Origin: an uncultured Bacillota bacterium
GTDB taxonomy: Bacteria; Bacillota_I; Bacilli_A; RFN20; CAG-826
Direction: 5' to 3'
Assembly: GCA_946623775.1 (NCBI GenBank)
Contig: CAMORJ010000012.1
Location: 1 to 22,528, forward strand
DNA length: 22,528 nt
In this document: piece by piece, positions 15,857 through 22,441 of the stretch
How positions within the stretch are numbered: the stretch's first letter is position 1
Layout: the number at the start of each line of letters is the position of its first letter
Notes under the pieces: model-generated
Databases searched by the model: none
What the model saw: only the letters and a program-made list of their open reading frames with translations
What the model was told of the DNA's origin: nothing
Position numbers and translations under genes: made by a program

Positions 15857-16382
15857 GCTTGTCTTTATATAAAGCGATGACCTCCTGAGCCAATTGCTCA
15901 GGGGTTTTCGTATCGGTATCGAGAATGAAGTCGAATGGAGGCAACGCCTCTTCCGCAAAGGCGGTCCTGTCGTTTTCGATGCGCGCTTTCAGCAGCTCTT
16001 CGCCATCTCCGCGGCTCGCCATGCGTGCGCGGCGGGTCTGCTCGCTCGCTCTAAGATAGAACGAGATGATGCGCTCATTGCCAAGCGCAAGGAAGCTTTT
16101 TAAGCCATTTGGGTCTACGATGACGCATTTGTCGTCGGCGATCTCCGCTTTGGAGCAGCCGTAATAATTCCCGTTATAGCAAGTGGTCTCCACGAAGGCA
16201 TCCAAATCCTTGAGGCGAAGGAACTCTTCTTTGGTCACAAAATGGTAGTCGACTCCATTGACTTCCCCAACCCTCATCGGGCGGGTCGTGTGGGTGACCG
16301 CTTTCTTAATGCGAAAATCGCGGAACAGCGTTTTCGCGATTTCGGTTTTTCCTGAGGCAGAAGCCCCCACAAGAACGATCAT
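15843..16382 (-). CDS. Guanylate-kinase-like nucleotide kinase
   Basis: A 179-aa P-loop protein of the guanylate kinase fold. GASASGKT at 6-13 is the Walker A loop; THTTRPMRVGEVNGVDYHF (30-48) is the GMP-binding signature (family S.TTRxxRxGExxGxDYxF); then EEFxxL, ETTCYNGNYYG (family E...Y.GN.YG) and a lid-like RRARMASRGD. It is shorter than a typical Gmk (about 205 aa) and lacks the usual longer lid, so it may be a divergent or second guanylate kinase rather than the essential one. A perfect TATAAT ends 6 nt before the ATG on the minus strand and there is no Shine-Dalgarno, which points to a leaderless message. It overlaps the convergent transporter gene by 14 nt. Confidence 0.85.
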   Translation of the reverse strand: MIVLVGASASGKTEIAKTLFRDFRIKKAVTHTTRPMRVGEVNGVDYHFVTKEEFLRLKDLDAFVETTCYNGNYYGCSKAEIADDKCVIVDPNGLKSFLALGNERIISFYLRASEQTRRARMASRGDGEELLKARIENDRTAFAEEALPPFDFILDTDTKTPEQLAQEVIALYKDKLSLR

Positions 16383-16388
16383 GCCAAT

Positions 16389-16394
16389 ATTATA
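16389..16394 (-). promoter_or_regulatory. -10 box of the guanylate-kinase-like gene
   Basis: A perfect TATAAT on the minus strand, six bases before the start codon. The -35 is weak (TTCAAA at 19 bp). Confidence 0.55.
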
Positions 16395-16518
16395 GTGCCT
16401 GAAGCAAAATTTTTTTGAAAAAATAGTTTCGATGAATAGCCGACTTTGAAAATTTCTTGAAAAAAGTTGAGTCCTTTTTTGCCATTTCTCTCCAATTAAA
16501 TAAGTGAGGAGGCAAAAA

Positions 16519-16878
16519 ATGGAACTCGAAACATATCATCCTGAACATAGGCGTCCAATCCGCTCGGCAAAGGAGATTGCGGCTTTGCTGCGAAAAGCAT
16601 TTCTGGGGGTAGGCAAAAGCCCTGATACCCATATCTATGACGTCAATGAATATTCCCTTTCCTTCTGTCCGCGCTGTCCCGAGAACGATTTCGTCCGCAG
16701 ATCGATGGTCGCATTCCGCAAATTGAACGAACTGGAAAAGCGCGTGTGCATATACGACCTGATGGAAGAAGGTAGGCATTATCGGTTTTGGTTCATGCCT
16801 TATTACAGCGCAGGCAGCCATGAAAAGCTCGTGCGCAGGGTCGCGGAGAAATTCTGCAGGGAGTGGGCCAATGCGTAG
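16519..16878 (+). CDS. Unknown 119-aa protein, first gene of the Tad-like operon
   Basis: Not recognised. A soluble, basic 119-aa protein with no membrane helix or signal; it contains FCPRCPENDF, a Cys-x-x-Cys that could bind metal or be redox-active, and one or two further Cys residues. The start is ATG 16519, six nt after a strong GAGGAGG (16506-16512); a GTG at 16504 is in frame but lies on the ribosome site. It overlaps the next gene by 8 nt, so it belongs to the pilus-like operon; the location suggests an accessory or regulatory part. No convincing promoter is visible in the preceding intergenic region. Confidence 0.7.
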   Translation: MELETYHPEHRRPIRSAKEIAALLRKAFLGVGKSPDTHIYDVNEYSLSFCPRCPENDFVRRSMVAFRKLNELEKRVCIYDLMEEGRHYRFWFMPYYSAGSHEKLVRRVAEKFCREWANA

Positions 16879-17908
16879 GAAGGCGTCAAAGCTCATCATA
16901 TTGGCCGCCGGCGCTTTGTCTTGCTTGGGGGCCAATCCGACAAAGCCCGAGTTCTATTGGGAAGTGGGGCCGGTCATTTCGGGAAGGGATATCCCTTTCC
17001 ATTTTGAGGCAGTCATCACCAGAAAGCCGATTTTCACTTTGACGATCGGCTATTACTGGGACGAATACTCAAGCGTCGCCTATGAATATGAGAACGAATT
17101 CAATTACATGGGCAGGTCGGAAACGATGGTCAGCGAAACCATCTACCTTCCATCCCATTGGACGGAGCATGGCGATAAATTCTACATGGCCATCCACCAA
17201 AAGGGATTCATCAACGGCAACACACATGGTCAAGTCTTCTCGTTTTCGGAAGGCCTGAATGTGACGGTCGGCAGGATCTTGAGATGGGAATGCCCTGAGG
17301 AAAATACGACGGTCGACACAAAAAGGTATAAGGCCTATAACACCACGGTTTTTCCGGTGGAGGGAGAGGAGAAGTACCGCTTCCTGAACTATCGCACCGA
17401 ATTGGAGAGCTTCGCGCCGCGATGCGTTCAGATCTCCAACATGACGATCCTTTATAAGAACACCATGGCCTCGGAAGACTTAACGCAGGCCACGGCGTAC
17501 ATGAATGTCTATAACGACTACATGGAATACCCTTATCAGCCAACGCTCGGCACGGTCAATTACGTGCGCATCCCTTTGAGGCTTGTCCGCGAATCCAGGA
17601 GGGACGTGGATGGGTTTTCCGCTTATATCCTGCGCCTTAGGGTTCCGCATTACTACCATCGTCAGACCTTGAAGATGCTGATGGCGAACCCCAATGATCC
17701 CGAAACCTATTTCGCCTCTTCCGATTTCTATTGCAGGGCGGGGTTAGGCCATGATGCGGACCCATACGCAATTGGGATATTCCTGGAGAAGCTGACCTCC
17801 TATAAAGACAGCATGCGGTTCGAAATTAAACGCGAGTTTGACAAAACGCAGTTGTTCGGAAGTTGTTCCGATTCCCAATACTGCGTTGTCATCGGAAAGG
17901 GGAAATAG
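16871..17908 (+). CDS. Unknown exported 345-aa protein of the Tad-like operon
   Basis: Not recognised. The N-terminus is a signal peptide (MRRKASK, then a hydrophobic LIILAAGALSC). SC at residues 17-18 resembles a lipobox but the -3 position is Ala rather than Leu, so either a lipoprotein or a signal peptidase I substrate is possible. The rest is rich in aromatic residues, Tyr above all, with the alternation of a beta-sandwich protein. There are few Lys/Glu repeats and no enzyme motif. The start is ATG 16871 behind GGGAG, overlapping the upstream gene by 8 nt. Being the only large exported protein in the operon, it may be the pilus tip, an adhesin, or a substrate of the machine. Confidence 0.75.
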   Translation: MRRKASKLIILAAGALSCLGANPTKPEFYWEVGPVISGRDIPFHFEAVITRKPIFTLTIGYYWDEYSSVAYEYENEFNYMGRSETMVSETIYLPSHWTEHGDKFYMAIHQKGFINGNTHGQVFSFSEGLNVTVGRILRWECPEENTTVDTKRYKAYNTTVFPVEGEEKYRFLNYRTELESFAPRCVQISNMTILYKNTMASEDLTQATAYMNVYNDYMEYPYQPTLGTVNYVRIPLRLVRESRRDVDGFSAYILRLRVPHYYHRQTLKMLMANPNDPETYFASSDFYCRAGLGHDADPYAIGIFLEKLTSYKDSMRFEIKREFDKTQLFGSCSDSQYCVVIGKGK

Positions 17909-17912
17909 CAAT

Positions 17913-18302
17913 ATGGGCAATCTTTTTCTGGTCGCGTTTTCGATGATATTCGCTTTCTCGATCTTCCATCAAAACATCGTCTATTCCGGCGTTAACCGCG
18001 TATATCTAGGCCTGTATAAAGGCGTCGCGGAATCCGGAGTCATATCTTACGGCCGCTTTGGCAACCTTTTGGATGTCCCTTATTTCAGCGTCGACGCCAC
18101 CAAAGCGGCCGTCAATTCGTATTTCGAGAGCTCCTTGAAACGCTATGTCCAAACCTATAAAGCAAGCTACCTGTTCTATAACGAGAATGGCGTCATCGAT
18201 TTCAATCTGCCTCGTTCTTTCAGCGTGACTTTAAAGTGCGACATTTCCGCATTCCAGAAATTCGAGAGGGTCGCCTATTTCACCCTTCAGGAGAACAAAT
18301 GA
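17913..18302 (+). CDS. Pseudopilin-like single-helix protein (TadE-like)
   Basis: A 129-aa protein that begins almost directly with a hydrophobic helix (about 3-19, with Phe-rich FLVAFSMIFAFSIF) and continues as a 110-residue extracellular domain. The architecture is that of minor pilins or TadE-type pseudopilins; there is no clear Gly-Glu cleavage motif. The start is ATG 17913, four nt after the upstream stop and behind AAAGGGG; in-frame starts further up overlap the previous gene. Its stop overlaps the ATPase start. Confidence 0.65.
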   Translation: MGNLFLVAFSMIFAFSIFHQNIVYSGVNRVYLGLYKGVAESGVISYGRFGNLLDVPYFSVDATKAAVNSYFESSLKRYVQTYKASYLFYNENGVIDFNLPRSFSVTLKCDISAFQKFERVAYFTLQENK

Positions 18303-19264
18303 TGCAGCGGGAAGATAGGCTTGTCGAATATTTGGAATCCTCCTTCCTTCAGGACTTGCTGAAGAAGAAGGGAGTCACCGATATTTCATATAACGGGGTC
18401 GCTCTTTTCTATGTTTCGAATACCGAAGGCCGCAAAAAATACGAAGGAGAAGTCTCCTCTCAGGAGGTTGGGGATTTCTTGAGGCAAATCGCTAATTACA
18501 GCGAAAAGCAATTCTCCTATTTGGATCCTGTATTGGATGTAAGTTTCGATAAATATCGACTCAGCGCGATGTTCCTTTCCTTAGTGAGGGTAAACAACCG
18601 AAAGGCATATTCGTTTTCGCTGCGCATCGCCTCCACTGAGTCGGTTTTGGAAAACGACGATGGATTCTTCCCCGGAAACACTAAGGAAATCCTTCTAGAT
18701 GCGCTAAACAAAGGAAAATCCATCGTCATCGGAGGGGAAACGGGAACCGGCAAAACGGAATTGCAGAAATTCCTGCTCCGCCATCTAGAGCCCTGCACCC
18801 GCGTCATCGTCATCGACAACGTCCAGGAATTGGAATTGTCCCGCGGCGATGGCGAATTGGATTTGACGAGCTGGGTGGTGGATGAGCGCAATCAGAAAGC
18901 ATCTTTCTCGGCGCTTATCCGCGCTGCGCTTAGGAACAATCCGGATTACCTTCTGGTCGCCGAATCCCGCGGCGGAGAAATGCTGGATGCGTTAAGCGTG
19001 GTCATGGCTGGGCATCCTATCATCACGACATTCCACGCCAAAGACATTCAGGCCATGCCATACCGCATGGCGCGCATGGCGATGATGTGCGAGAAAAAAC
19101 TGGAATTCGATGATCTCCTAAGCGACATCTATCACCATTTCTCGGTGTTCGTATATCTCAAGAAATCCTATATCCACGGTAAGGCATATCGCCGAATCGA
19201 GAGCATCGGAATCTTAAAAGAGGCGACCCATACCATCGAAATCATGTGGGAGGAGGGAAAATGA
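18302..19264 (+). CDS. CpaF/TadA-like secretion ATPase
   Basis: Hexameric ATPase that powers assembly of Tad/type IV pili. The roughly 320-aa protein has the type II/IV secretion ATPase signatures: Walker A GETGTGKT (145-152, Lys151), Asp-box VIDNVQELEL, Walker B-like PDYLLVAESRGGE (Glu221), then MAGHPIITTFHAKD with His238 and His245 of the His box. The order and spacing match CpaF (EVRGGEALD...TGHDGSLTTIHAN). It is shorter than a typical CpaF (about 450 aa), because the N-terminal part is reduced. The start is ATG 18302 or 18299 (AGGAG at 18290-18294); 18302 has the better spacing. The gene is coupled to both neighbours by overlapping stop/start codons. Confidence 0.92.
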   Translation: MQREDRLVEYLESSFLQDLLKKKGVTDISYNGVALFYVSNTEGRKKYEGEVSSQEVGDFLRQIANYSEKQFSYLDPVLDVSFDKYRLSAMFLSLVRVNNRKAYSFSLRIASTESVLENDDGFFPGNTKEILLDALNKGKSIVIGGETGTGKTELQKFLLRHLEPCTRVIVIDNVQELELSRGDGELDLTSWVVDERNQKASFSALIRAALRNNPDYLLVAESRGGEMLDALSVVMAGHPIITTFHAKDIQAMPYRMARMAMMCEKKLEFDDLLSDIYHHFSVFVYLKKSYIHGKAYRRIESIGILKEATHTIEIMWEEGK

Positions 19265-19980
19265 ACAATAACTATGGCGTCATCGTGATACTGTCTTTGA
19301 TCGCTGCCGCATGCGCATATTTCGCATCGAACAATCTTCTGATTGGAGCAGGGGTGCTCGTGGTCTTTTTGATGGTGCTTCTGCTTCTGGTCGAGCCGAT
19401 GTTCAGGAGGTATTTGTCCCTAGCGAAGCAAAACCATGAATGCTATCGCTTCGTCAGCGCGTTCATCGTTTCCCTTTCGGTCAGCCAATCATTGGAGAAA
19501 TCCTTCGACACAGCATCTTCCTCGCCGAATAAGGAATTCCAGAAGATCGTCGCCTCCATCAGCTCTTTGCAGCCAAGGGAGAAGCTTGAGTATTTGGCTA
19601 CCTATTTCGAATTGCCGCAATATCGGATGTTCCTGTCTTTGCTGGACATCTACGTCGAACAAGGCGGCGATATCATCAAAATATCGAGCGAACTGATGCA
19701 AGAACTGACGCGGGTTGAGGAGACGCGCCAATCCCTTTCGGCCAACGCGAGGAAAAACGTTTTGCAATTCGCATTGCTGTGGATTATCTCGCTCGCAATC
19801 GTGGTTTTCCTTCGCGTTGGCCTCGCAAATTTCTTCTCTTATCTGGAAGGCAATTTCACTTATTTAATATCCATCATCGCGTATTTCGCCTTTTTTCTGG
19901 TCTCGCTTGTCGTCTACTCGGCTTTCTACACCAGGGTCAAGCCTAGGCTCCAATGGACGAAGAGGAGGAAAGCCAAATGA
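19261..19980 (+). CDS. TadB-like inner-membrane platform protein
   Basis: A 239-aa protein of the T2SSF/GspF fold with two N-terminal membrane helices (about 7-25 and 27-45) and two near the C-terminus (about 168-190 and 200-222) around a cytoplasmic helical domain. SVSQSLEKSF and YVEQGGDIIKISSELMQEL are in the positions of the family's GxxxxxAL and GxxLxxxL elements. It should form the platform that the CpaF-like ATPase drives. The ATG overlaps the upstream stop (ATGA) and follows GGAGGAGGG. Its last bases overlap the TadC-like start. Confidence 0.88.
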   Translation: MNNNYGVIVILSLIAAACAYFASNNLLIGAGVLVVFLMVLLLLVEPMFRRYLSLAKQNHECYRFVSAFIVSLSVSQSLEKSFDTASSSPNKEFQKIVASISSLQPREKLEYLATYFELPQYRMFLSLLDIYVEQGGDIIKISSELMQELTRVEETRQSLSANARKNVLQFALLWIISLAIVVFLRVGLANFFSYLEGNFTYLISIIAYFAFFLVSLVVYSAFYTRVKPRLQWTKRRKAK

Positions 19981-20645
19981 AAAAGCTGGATTACTATTTC
20001 AAAGAGCTTGGGCTTAGCAAAACCAAAGAAGGCATATTGTTCCTTTCCGGCGTGCTTGCTTCGCTTGGGCTAGCCGTTGGCATCTTCTTCTGGAAGGGCA
20101 TGGGCGTGATGATGCTCATCCCCGCCGTCGTCTTGATTCTATTCGTATATGTTTTCGGGATGCGTTATCCAAGGGGCATCAGAAAGAGGGATGACGAGGA
20201 TCTGGAGGAATTCGTCCGACTATTCACGTTCTTCGGCATTTATATCGCGAATGGGCACAACGTATTCCACGCCCTTGAATCCATCTTGCCTTTCTCCTCC
20301 TCACGGATGAAGGCAAGGCTCGAGGGTTTATTGAGTTCGATCGAAAACGATAAAACAGTGACCCCGTTCATCGATTTTTCGTCTCGCTTCCCCGATATGA
20401 AGGTCAGGGAAGTCATGGTCGCGATCTATGCGATGATCGATGAAGGGGAGGGCGGAGTCTATATCGCGCAGTTCCAGCATATCTTCGGAAAATTGAGCGA
20501 TGACCGCCACGCCCTAGCAAAAGCAAAGCGCATCGAGGCGCTGCAGAATCTGTCTTTTCTTCCTTTGGCGGGAAGCGGCATCGCGATGATGATGCTGGTC
20601 GTCGCGCTGATGGAAATCATGGGGAGCCTAATGTATGTCATATAA
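19977..20645 (+). CDS. TadC-like inner-membrane platform protein
   Basis: A 222-aa T2SSF-type protein, the usual second partner of TadB in the Tad platform. Two helices near the N-terminus (about 21-38 and 42-62), then RGIRKRDDEDLEEFVRLFTFF, a central helical domain with NGHNVFHALESILPF, and a terminal helix pair around LPLAGSGIAMMMLVVALMEIM. The start is ATG 19977, coupled to tadB by ATGA and behind AGGAGGAAAG; an earlier in-frame ATG at 19953 lies inside tadB. The end overlaps the next gene by 11 nt. Confidence 0.88.
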   Translation: MKKLDYYFKELGLSKTKEGILFLSGVLASLGLAVGIFFWKGMGVMMLIPAVVLILFVYVFGMRYPRGIRKRDDEDLEEFVRLFTFFGIYIANGHNVFHALESILPFSSSRMKARLEGLLSSIENDKTVTPFIDFSSRFPDMKVREVMVAIYAMIDEGEGGVYIAQFQHIFGKLSDDRHALAKAKRIEALQNLSFLPLAGSGIAMMMLVVALMEIMGSLMYVI

Positions 20646-20991
20646 ACTCGGATTGCTCCTATCGCTTATTTTCTTGGTCGTCGTGTTTCTGTTTGCGGGG
20701 GACATGCTATGCATTTCGGCCATCCGCTCCGACTTGGATTCCATCGCGCTAACCGTCTCTTATCGAATCTCGATGGACGGAAAGGTGACCGACGCCACCA
20801 GAAAATGGATCGATCAGTGCGGCGCGACGCTGAAGGTCCCATATCAAGCACCGCGCATCGGCGATATCTATACATTTGAATTATCGCGCGCATATAAGCC
20901 AATCATCATTTCCAGCGAAGCGATGACGATCACTGTAAAGCGATCGACCATCGTCGGATATTACGAGACTTTGTCTGGGGAAAGGAGGTGA
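20635..20991 (+). CDS. Pseudopilin-like single-helix protein
   Basis: A 118-aa protein with one N-terminal helix (about 5-23, LGLLLSLIFLVVVFLFAG) followed by a small extracytoplasmic domain of about 90 residues with a strand-rich end. It has the same architecture as the 129-aa protein earlier in the operon, but clear sequence similarity is not visible by eye. Probably a minor pilin or TadE/TadF-like component. GGGGAG stands 8 nt before the ATG; the start overlaps the TadC-like gene by 11 nt. Confidence 0.65.
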   Translation: MSYKLGLLLSLIFLVVVFLFAGDMLCISAIRSDLDSIALTVSYRISMDGKVTDATRKWIDQCGATLKVPYQAPRIGDIYTFELSRAYKPIIISSEAMTITVKRSTIVGYYETLSGERR

Positions 20992-20997
20992 GCACGC

Positions 20998-21156
20998 ATG
21001 TCTGAAATCAAAGGTCAGCTTCTTGGTATGCTGATGGTCTTGTTGGTCTTCTCTGCGGTCGCGGCCGCTGTTTGGGGAACGTTCCAAAACACGAAGGAGC
21101 GCATCACCCAAAAAGCCAGCGACGAAATCGTTTTCGTCGATAGCATCGATAAATAA
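20998..21156 (+). CDS. 52-aa Flp-like pilin candidate
   Basis: A short ORF of 52 codons that is easily missed: MSEIKGQLLGMLMVLLVFSA at the N-terminus, a continuous hydrophobic helix to about Trp26, then a short polar tail with Lys/Arg/Glu and an acidic end. This is the size and shape of Flp/Fap pilins. KG|Q at residues 5-7 resembles a class III prepilin cleavage site, which would leave the helix at the mature N-terminus. The Shine-Dalgarno AAAGGAGGTGA, 7 nt before the ATG, is the most complete in the window, as expected for a major subunit. It is the last gene of the operon, six nt after the preceding stop and before a terminator. Confidence 0.7.
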   Translation: MSEIKGQLLGMLMVLLVFSAVAAAVWGTFQNTKERITQKASDEIVFVDSIDK

Positions 21157-21183
21157 ACCAACAAAATAACGCAAACCAACCAA

Positions 21184-21231
21184 AGCCGGGCGGAGCCGCA
21201 AAGCGGGAACAAAGCCGTCCGGTTTTTGTTT
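21184..21231 (+). terminator. Intrinsic terminator of the Tad-like operon
   Basis: CCGGGCGG (21186-21193) pairs with CCGTCCGG (21215-21222) with one G-T pair, extended by A/T pairs, and is followed by a T run. Confidence 0.8.
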
Positions 21232-21244
21232 GGGCAAATGGCAT

Positions 21245-21273
21245 TTGTCACAGGGGGCATGTTTGTCTATAAT
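21245..21273 (+). promoter_or_regulatory. Strong promoter of acpP
   Basis: TTGTCA (21245-21250), 17-bp spacer, perfect TATAAT (21268-21273). The best sigma-A match in the window. Confidence 0.85.
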
Positions 21274-21292
21274 TACCCCCGAGGAAAAAACT

Positions 21293-21523
21293 ATGTCTGC
21301 TAAACAAATGGATGAAATCCGTCGTGGCCTCGCCGAGAGGCTTAACCTTAAAGAAGTTGGCGATGATGCCTCTTTGAAAGAACTCGGTCTCGACAGCCTT
21401 GATGTCGTTGAATACTGCCTTGAGCTCGAAGATACCTATGGCATTTCTTTTGCCGCCGAAGAGCTTTCTTCCTTCGAAACTTTTGGCGAACTCTGCGCTG
21501 CGATTGAAAAGAAACTTTCCTAA
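21293..21523 (+). CDS. acpP: Acyl carrier protein
   Basis: Carrier of acyl chains in fatty acid and phospholipid synthesis. A 76-aa acidic four-helix protein with the phosphopantetheine site ELGLDSLDVVEYCLELED; Ser35 is the attachment residue. The length is typical of AcpP. The start is ATG 21293, behind GAGG and the strong promoter upstream; the in-frame codon at 21230 lies upstream of that promoter. It stands alone rather than inside a fab cluster, so it may serve lipid synthesis generally or a special pathway. No T-tailed terminator follows; read-through into the tRNAs is possible. Confidence 0.93.
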   Translation: MSAKQMDEIRRGLAERLNLKEVGDDASLKELGLDSLDVVEYCLELEDTYGISFAAEELSSFETFGELCAAIEKKLS

Positions 21524-21546
21524 TTGGAAATTCTTCTAGAAAATTC

Positions 21547-21575
21547 TTGCAAACTGCCCTTGCGCTTACTAAAAT
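21547..21575 (+). promoter_or_regulatory. Promoter of the tRNA-Asn/tRNA-Glu pair
   Basis: TTGCAA (21547-21552), 17-bp spacer, TAAAAT (21570-21575). A 7-bp hairpin (CGCTCGA/TCGAGCG, about 21580-21597) lies between it and the first tRNA. Confidence 0.75.
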
Positions 21576-21602
21576 GTCCACGCTCGATTTTCGAGCGCAT
21601 GT

Positions 21603-21677
21603 GCTTGCTTAGCTCAACGGTAGAGCATTCGGCTGTTAACCGACAGGTTGTAGGTTCGAATCCTATAGCAAGCGCCA
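21603..21677 (+). tRNA. tRNA-Asn(GTT)
   Basis: Acceptor GCTTGCT/AGCAAGC, discriminator G, encoded CCA. Anticodon loop CTGTTAA, anticodon GTT at 21635-21637. T arm GTAGG-TTCGAAT-CCTAT. The 27-43 pair of the anticodon stem is a T-C mismatch. Confidence 0.96.
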
Positions 21678-21680
21678 TGT

Positions 21681-21757
21681 GGCCTGTTGGAGAAGAGGCT
21701 TAACTCATATCCCTTTCAAGGATACATTCATGGGTTCGAATCCCGTACAGGTCACCA
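21681..21757 (+). tRNA. tRNA-Glu(TTC)
   Basis: Acceptor GGCCTGT/ACAGGTC (one G-T), discriminator A, encoded CCA. Anticodon stem TATCC/GGATA with loop CTTTCAA; anticodon TTC at 21715-21717. T arm ATGGG-TTCGAAT-CCCGT. It starts 3 nt after tRNA-Asn and is co-transcribed with it. Confidence 0.95.
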
Positions 21758-21769
21758 GCTTAAAAACCC

Positions 21770-21804
21770 AGGACTGATACGATGTGTCAGTCCTTTTTCT
21801 TTTC
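21770..21804 (+). terminator. Intrinsic terminator of the tRNA pair
   Basis: AGGACTGA (21770-21777) pairs with TCAGTCCT (21787-21794), followed by ttttctttt. Confidence 0.85.
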
Positions 21805-21806
21805 GC

Positions 21807-21812
21807 TATGAT
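21807..21812 (+). promoter_or_regulatory. -10-like box of the last gene
   Basis: TATGAT ends 8 nt before the ATG at 21821. No clear -35; it overlaps the tail of the upstream terminator. Confidence 0.4.
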
Positions 21813-21820
21813 ATTGCTGT

Positions 21821-22441
21821 ATGAAAAACCTAGTTAAAAAGATGATTGGCATCTATCACTCAGGCAATATTGATTTTTATTGTTCTTTATTGGGCCCATT
21901 AATTATGGGCACAATCCACCTCGTTTTCGTTATTGTCAAATTTGATTGGATTTTAGTTAATTACTGTATCTTTTCATATCTTATGGCTTTATTTAAGGTG
22001 TGGCAGTGGGCTATAGAAAAGTATCACATAAAACCAAATCATTATCTTGCTGGAGCGATTTCAATGGTTATGGTTCTTGCTCCTATGATGGCGGCTTTTG
22101 TTTTAACGATCCTATTTAAGGACTCTCCTCATTACTTTATTGATTGGTTTATTTATGCTTACGCTTTATATGGCACGCTTAAAATGATTCTTGCCATCAA
22201 AAAGTTAGTAAAGAAAGATAAAACAGATAGACAATATGTCTTGTCGTTTCTTGGTTTAATCGGAGCACTATACACAATACAAATGATGGAATTCAGTCTT
22301 ATTATGACTTTTAGCACCGAAACAGATAACGAGATGTATTTAATGCAGTTATTTACCCAAGGTGCGATATTCTTGTTTTCCGTTTTTGTTATTGGGTTGC
22401 TTATTGTTAAGGCAATTACTTTAAAAAAGCAAAAATTGTGA
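21821..22441 (+). CDS. Unknown AT-rich membrane protein
   Basis: Not recognised. A 206-aa protein with about five or six membrane helices (near 22-40, 42-60, 78-98, 108-124, 143-163 and 175-197), short basic loops (KKLVKKDKTDR) and no enzyme motif. Codons end mostly in A or T (tta, ttt, att, aaa), unlike the G/C-ending codons of every other gene here; GC is visibly lower. There is no Shine-Dalgarno and the start sits 8 nt behind a -10-like box. The position just behind a tRNA-Glu gene together with the deviating composition suggests horizontal acquisition, but no integrase or att repeat is visible in the window. Confidence 0.75.
   Translation: MKNLVKKMIGIYHSGNIDFYCSLLGPLIMGTIHLVFVIVKFDWILVNYCIFSYLMALFKVWQWAIEKYHIKPNHYLAGAISMVMVLAPMMAAFVLTILFKDSPHYFIDWFIYAYALYGTLKMILAIKKLVKKDKTDRQYVLSFLGLIGALYTIQMMEFSLIMTFSTETDNEMYLMQLFTQGAIFLFSVFVIGLLIVKAITLKKQKL

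Noticed and set aside
21524..21602. Terminator for acpP
   Set aside because: Only T-less hairpins (TTCTAGAA palindrome, CGCTCGA/TCGAGCG) are visible; not enough to call an intrinsic terminator.
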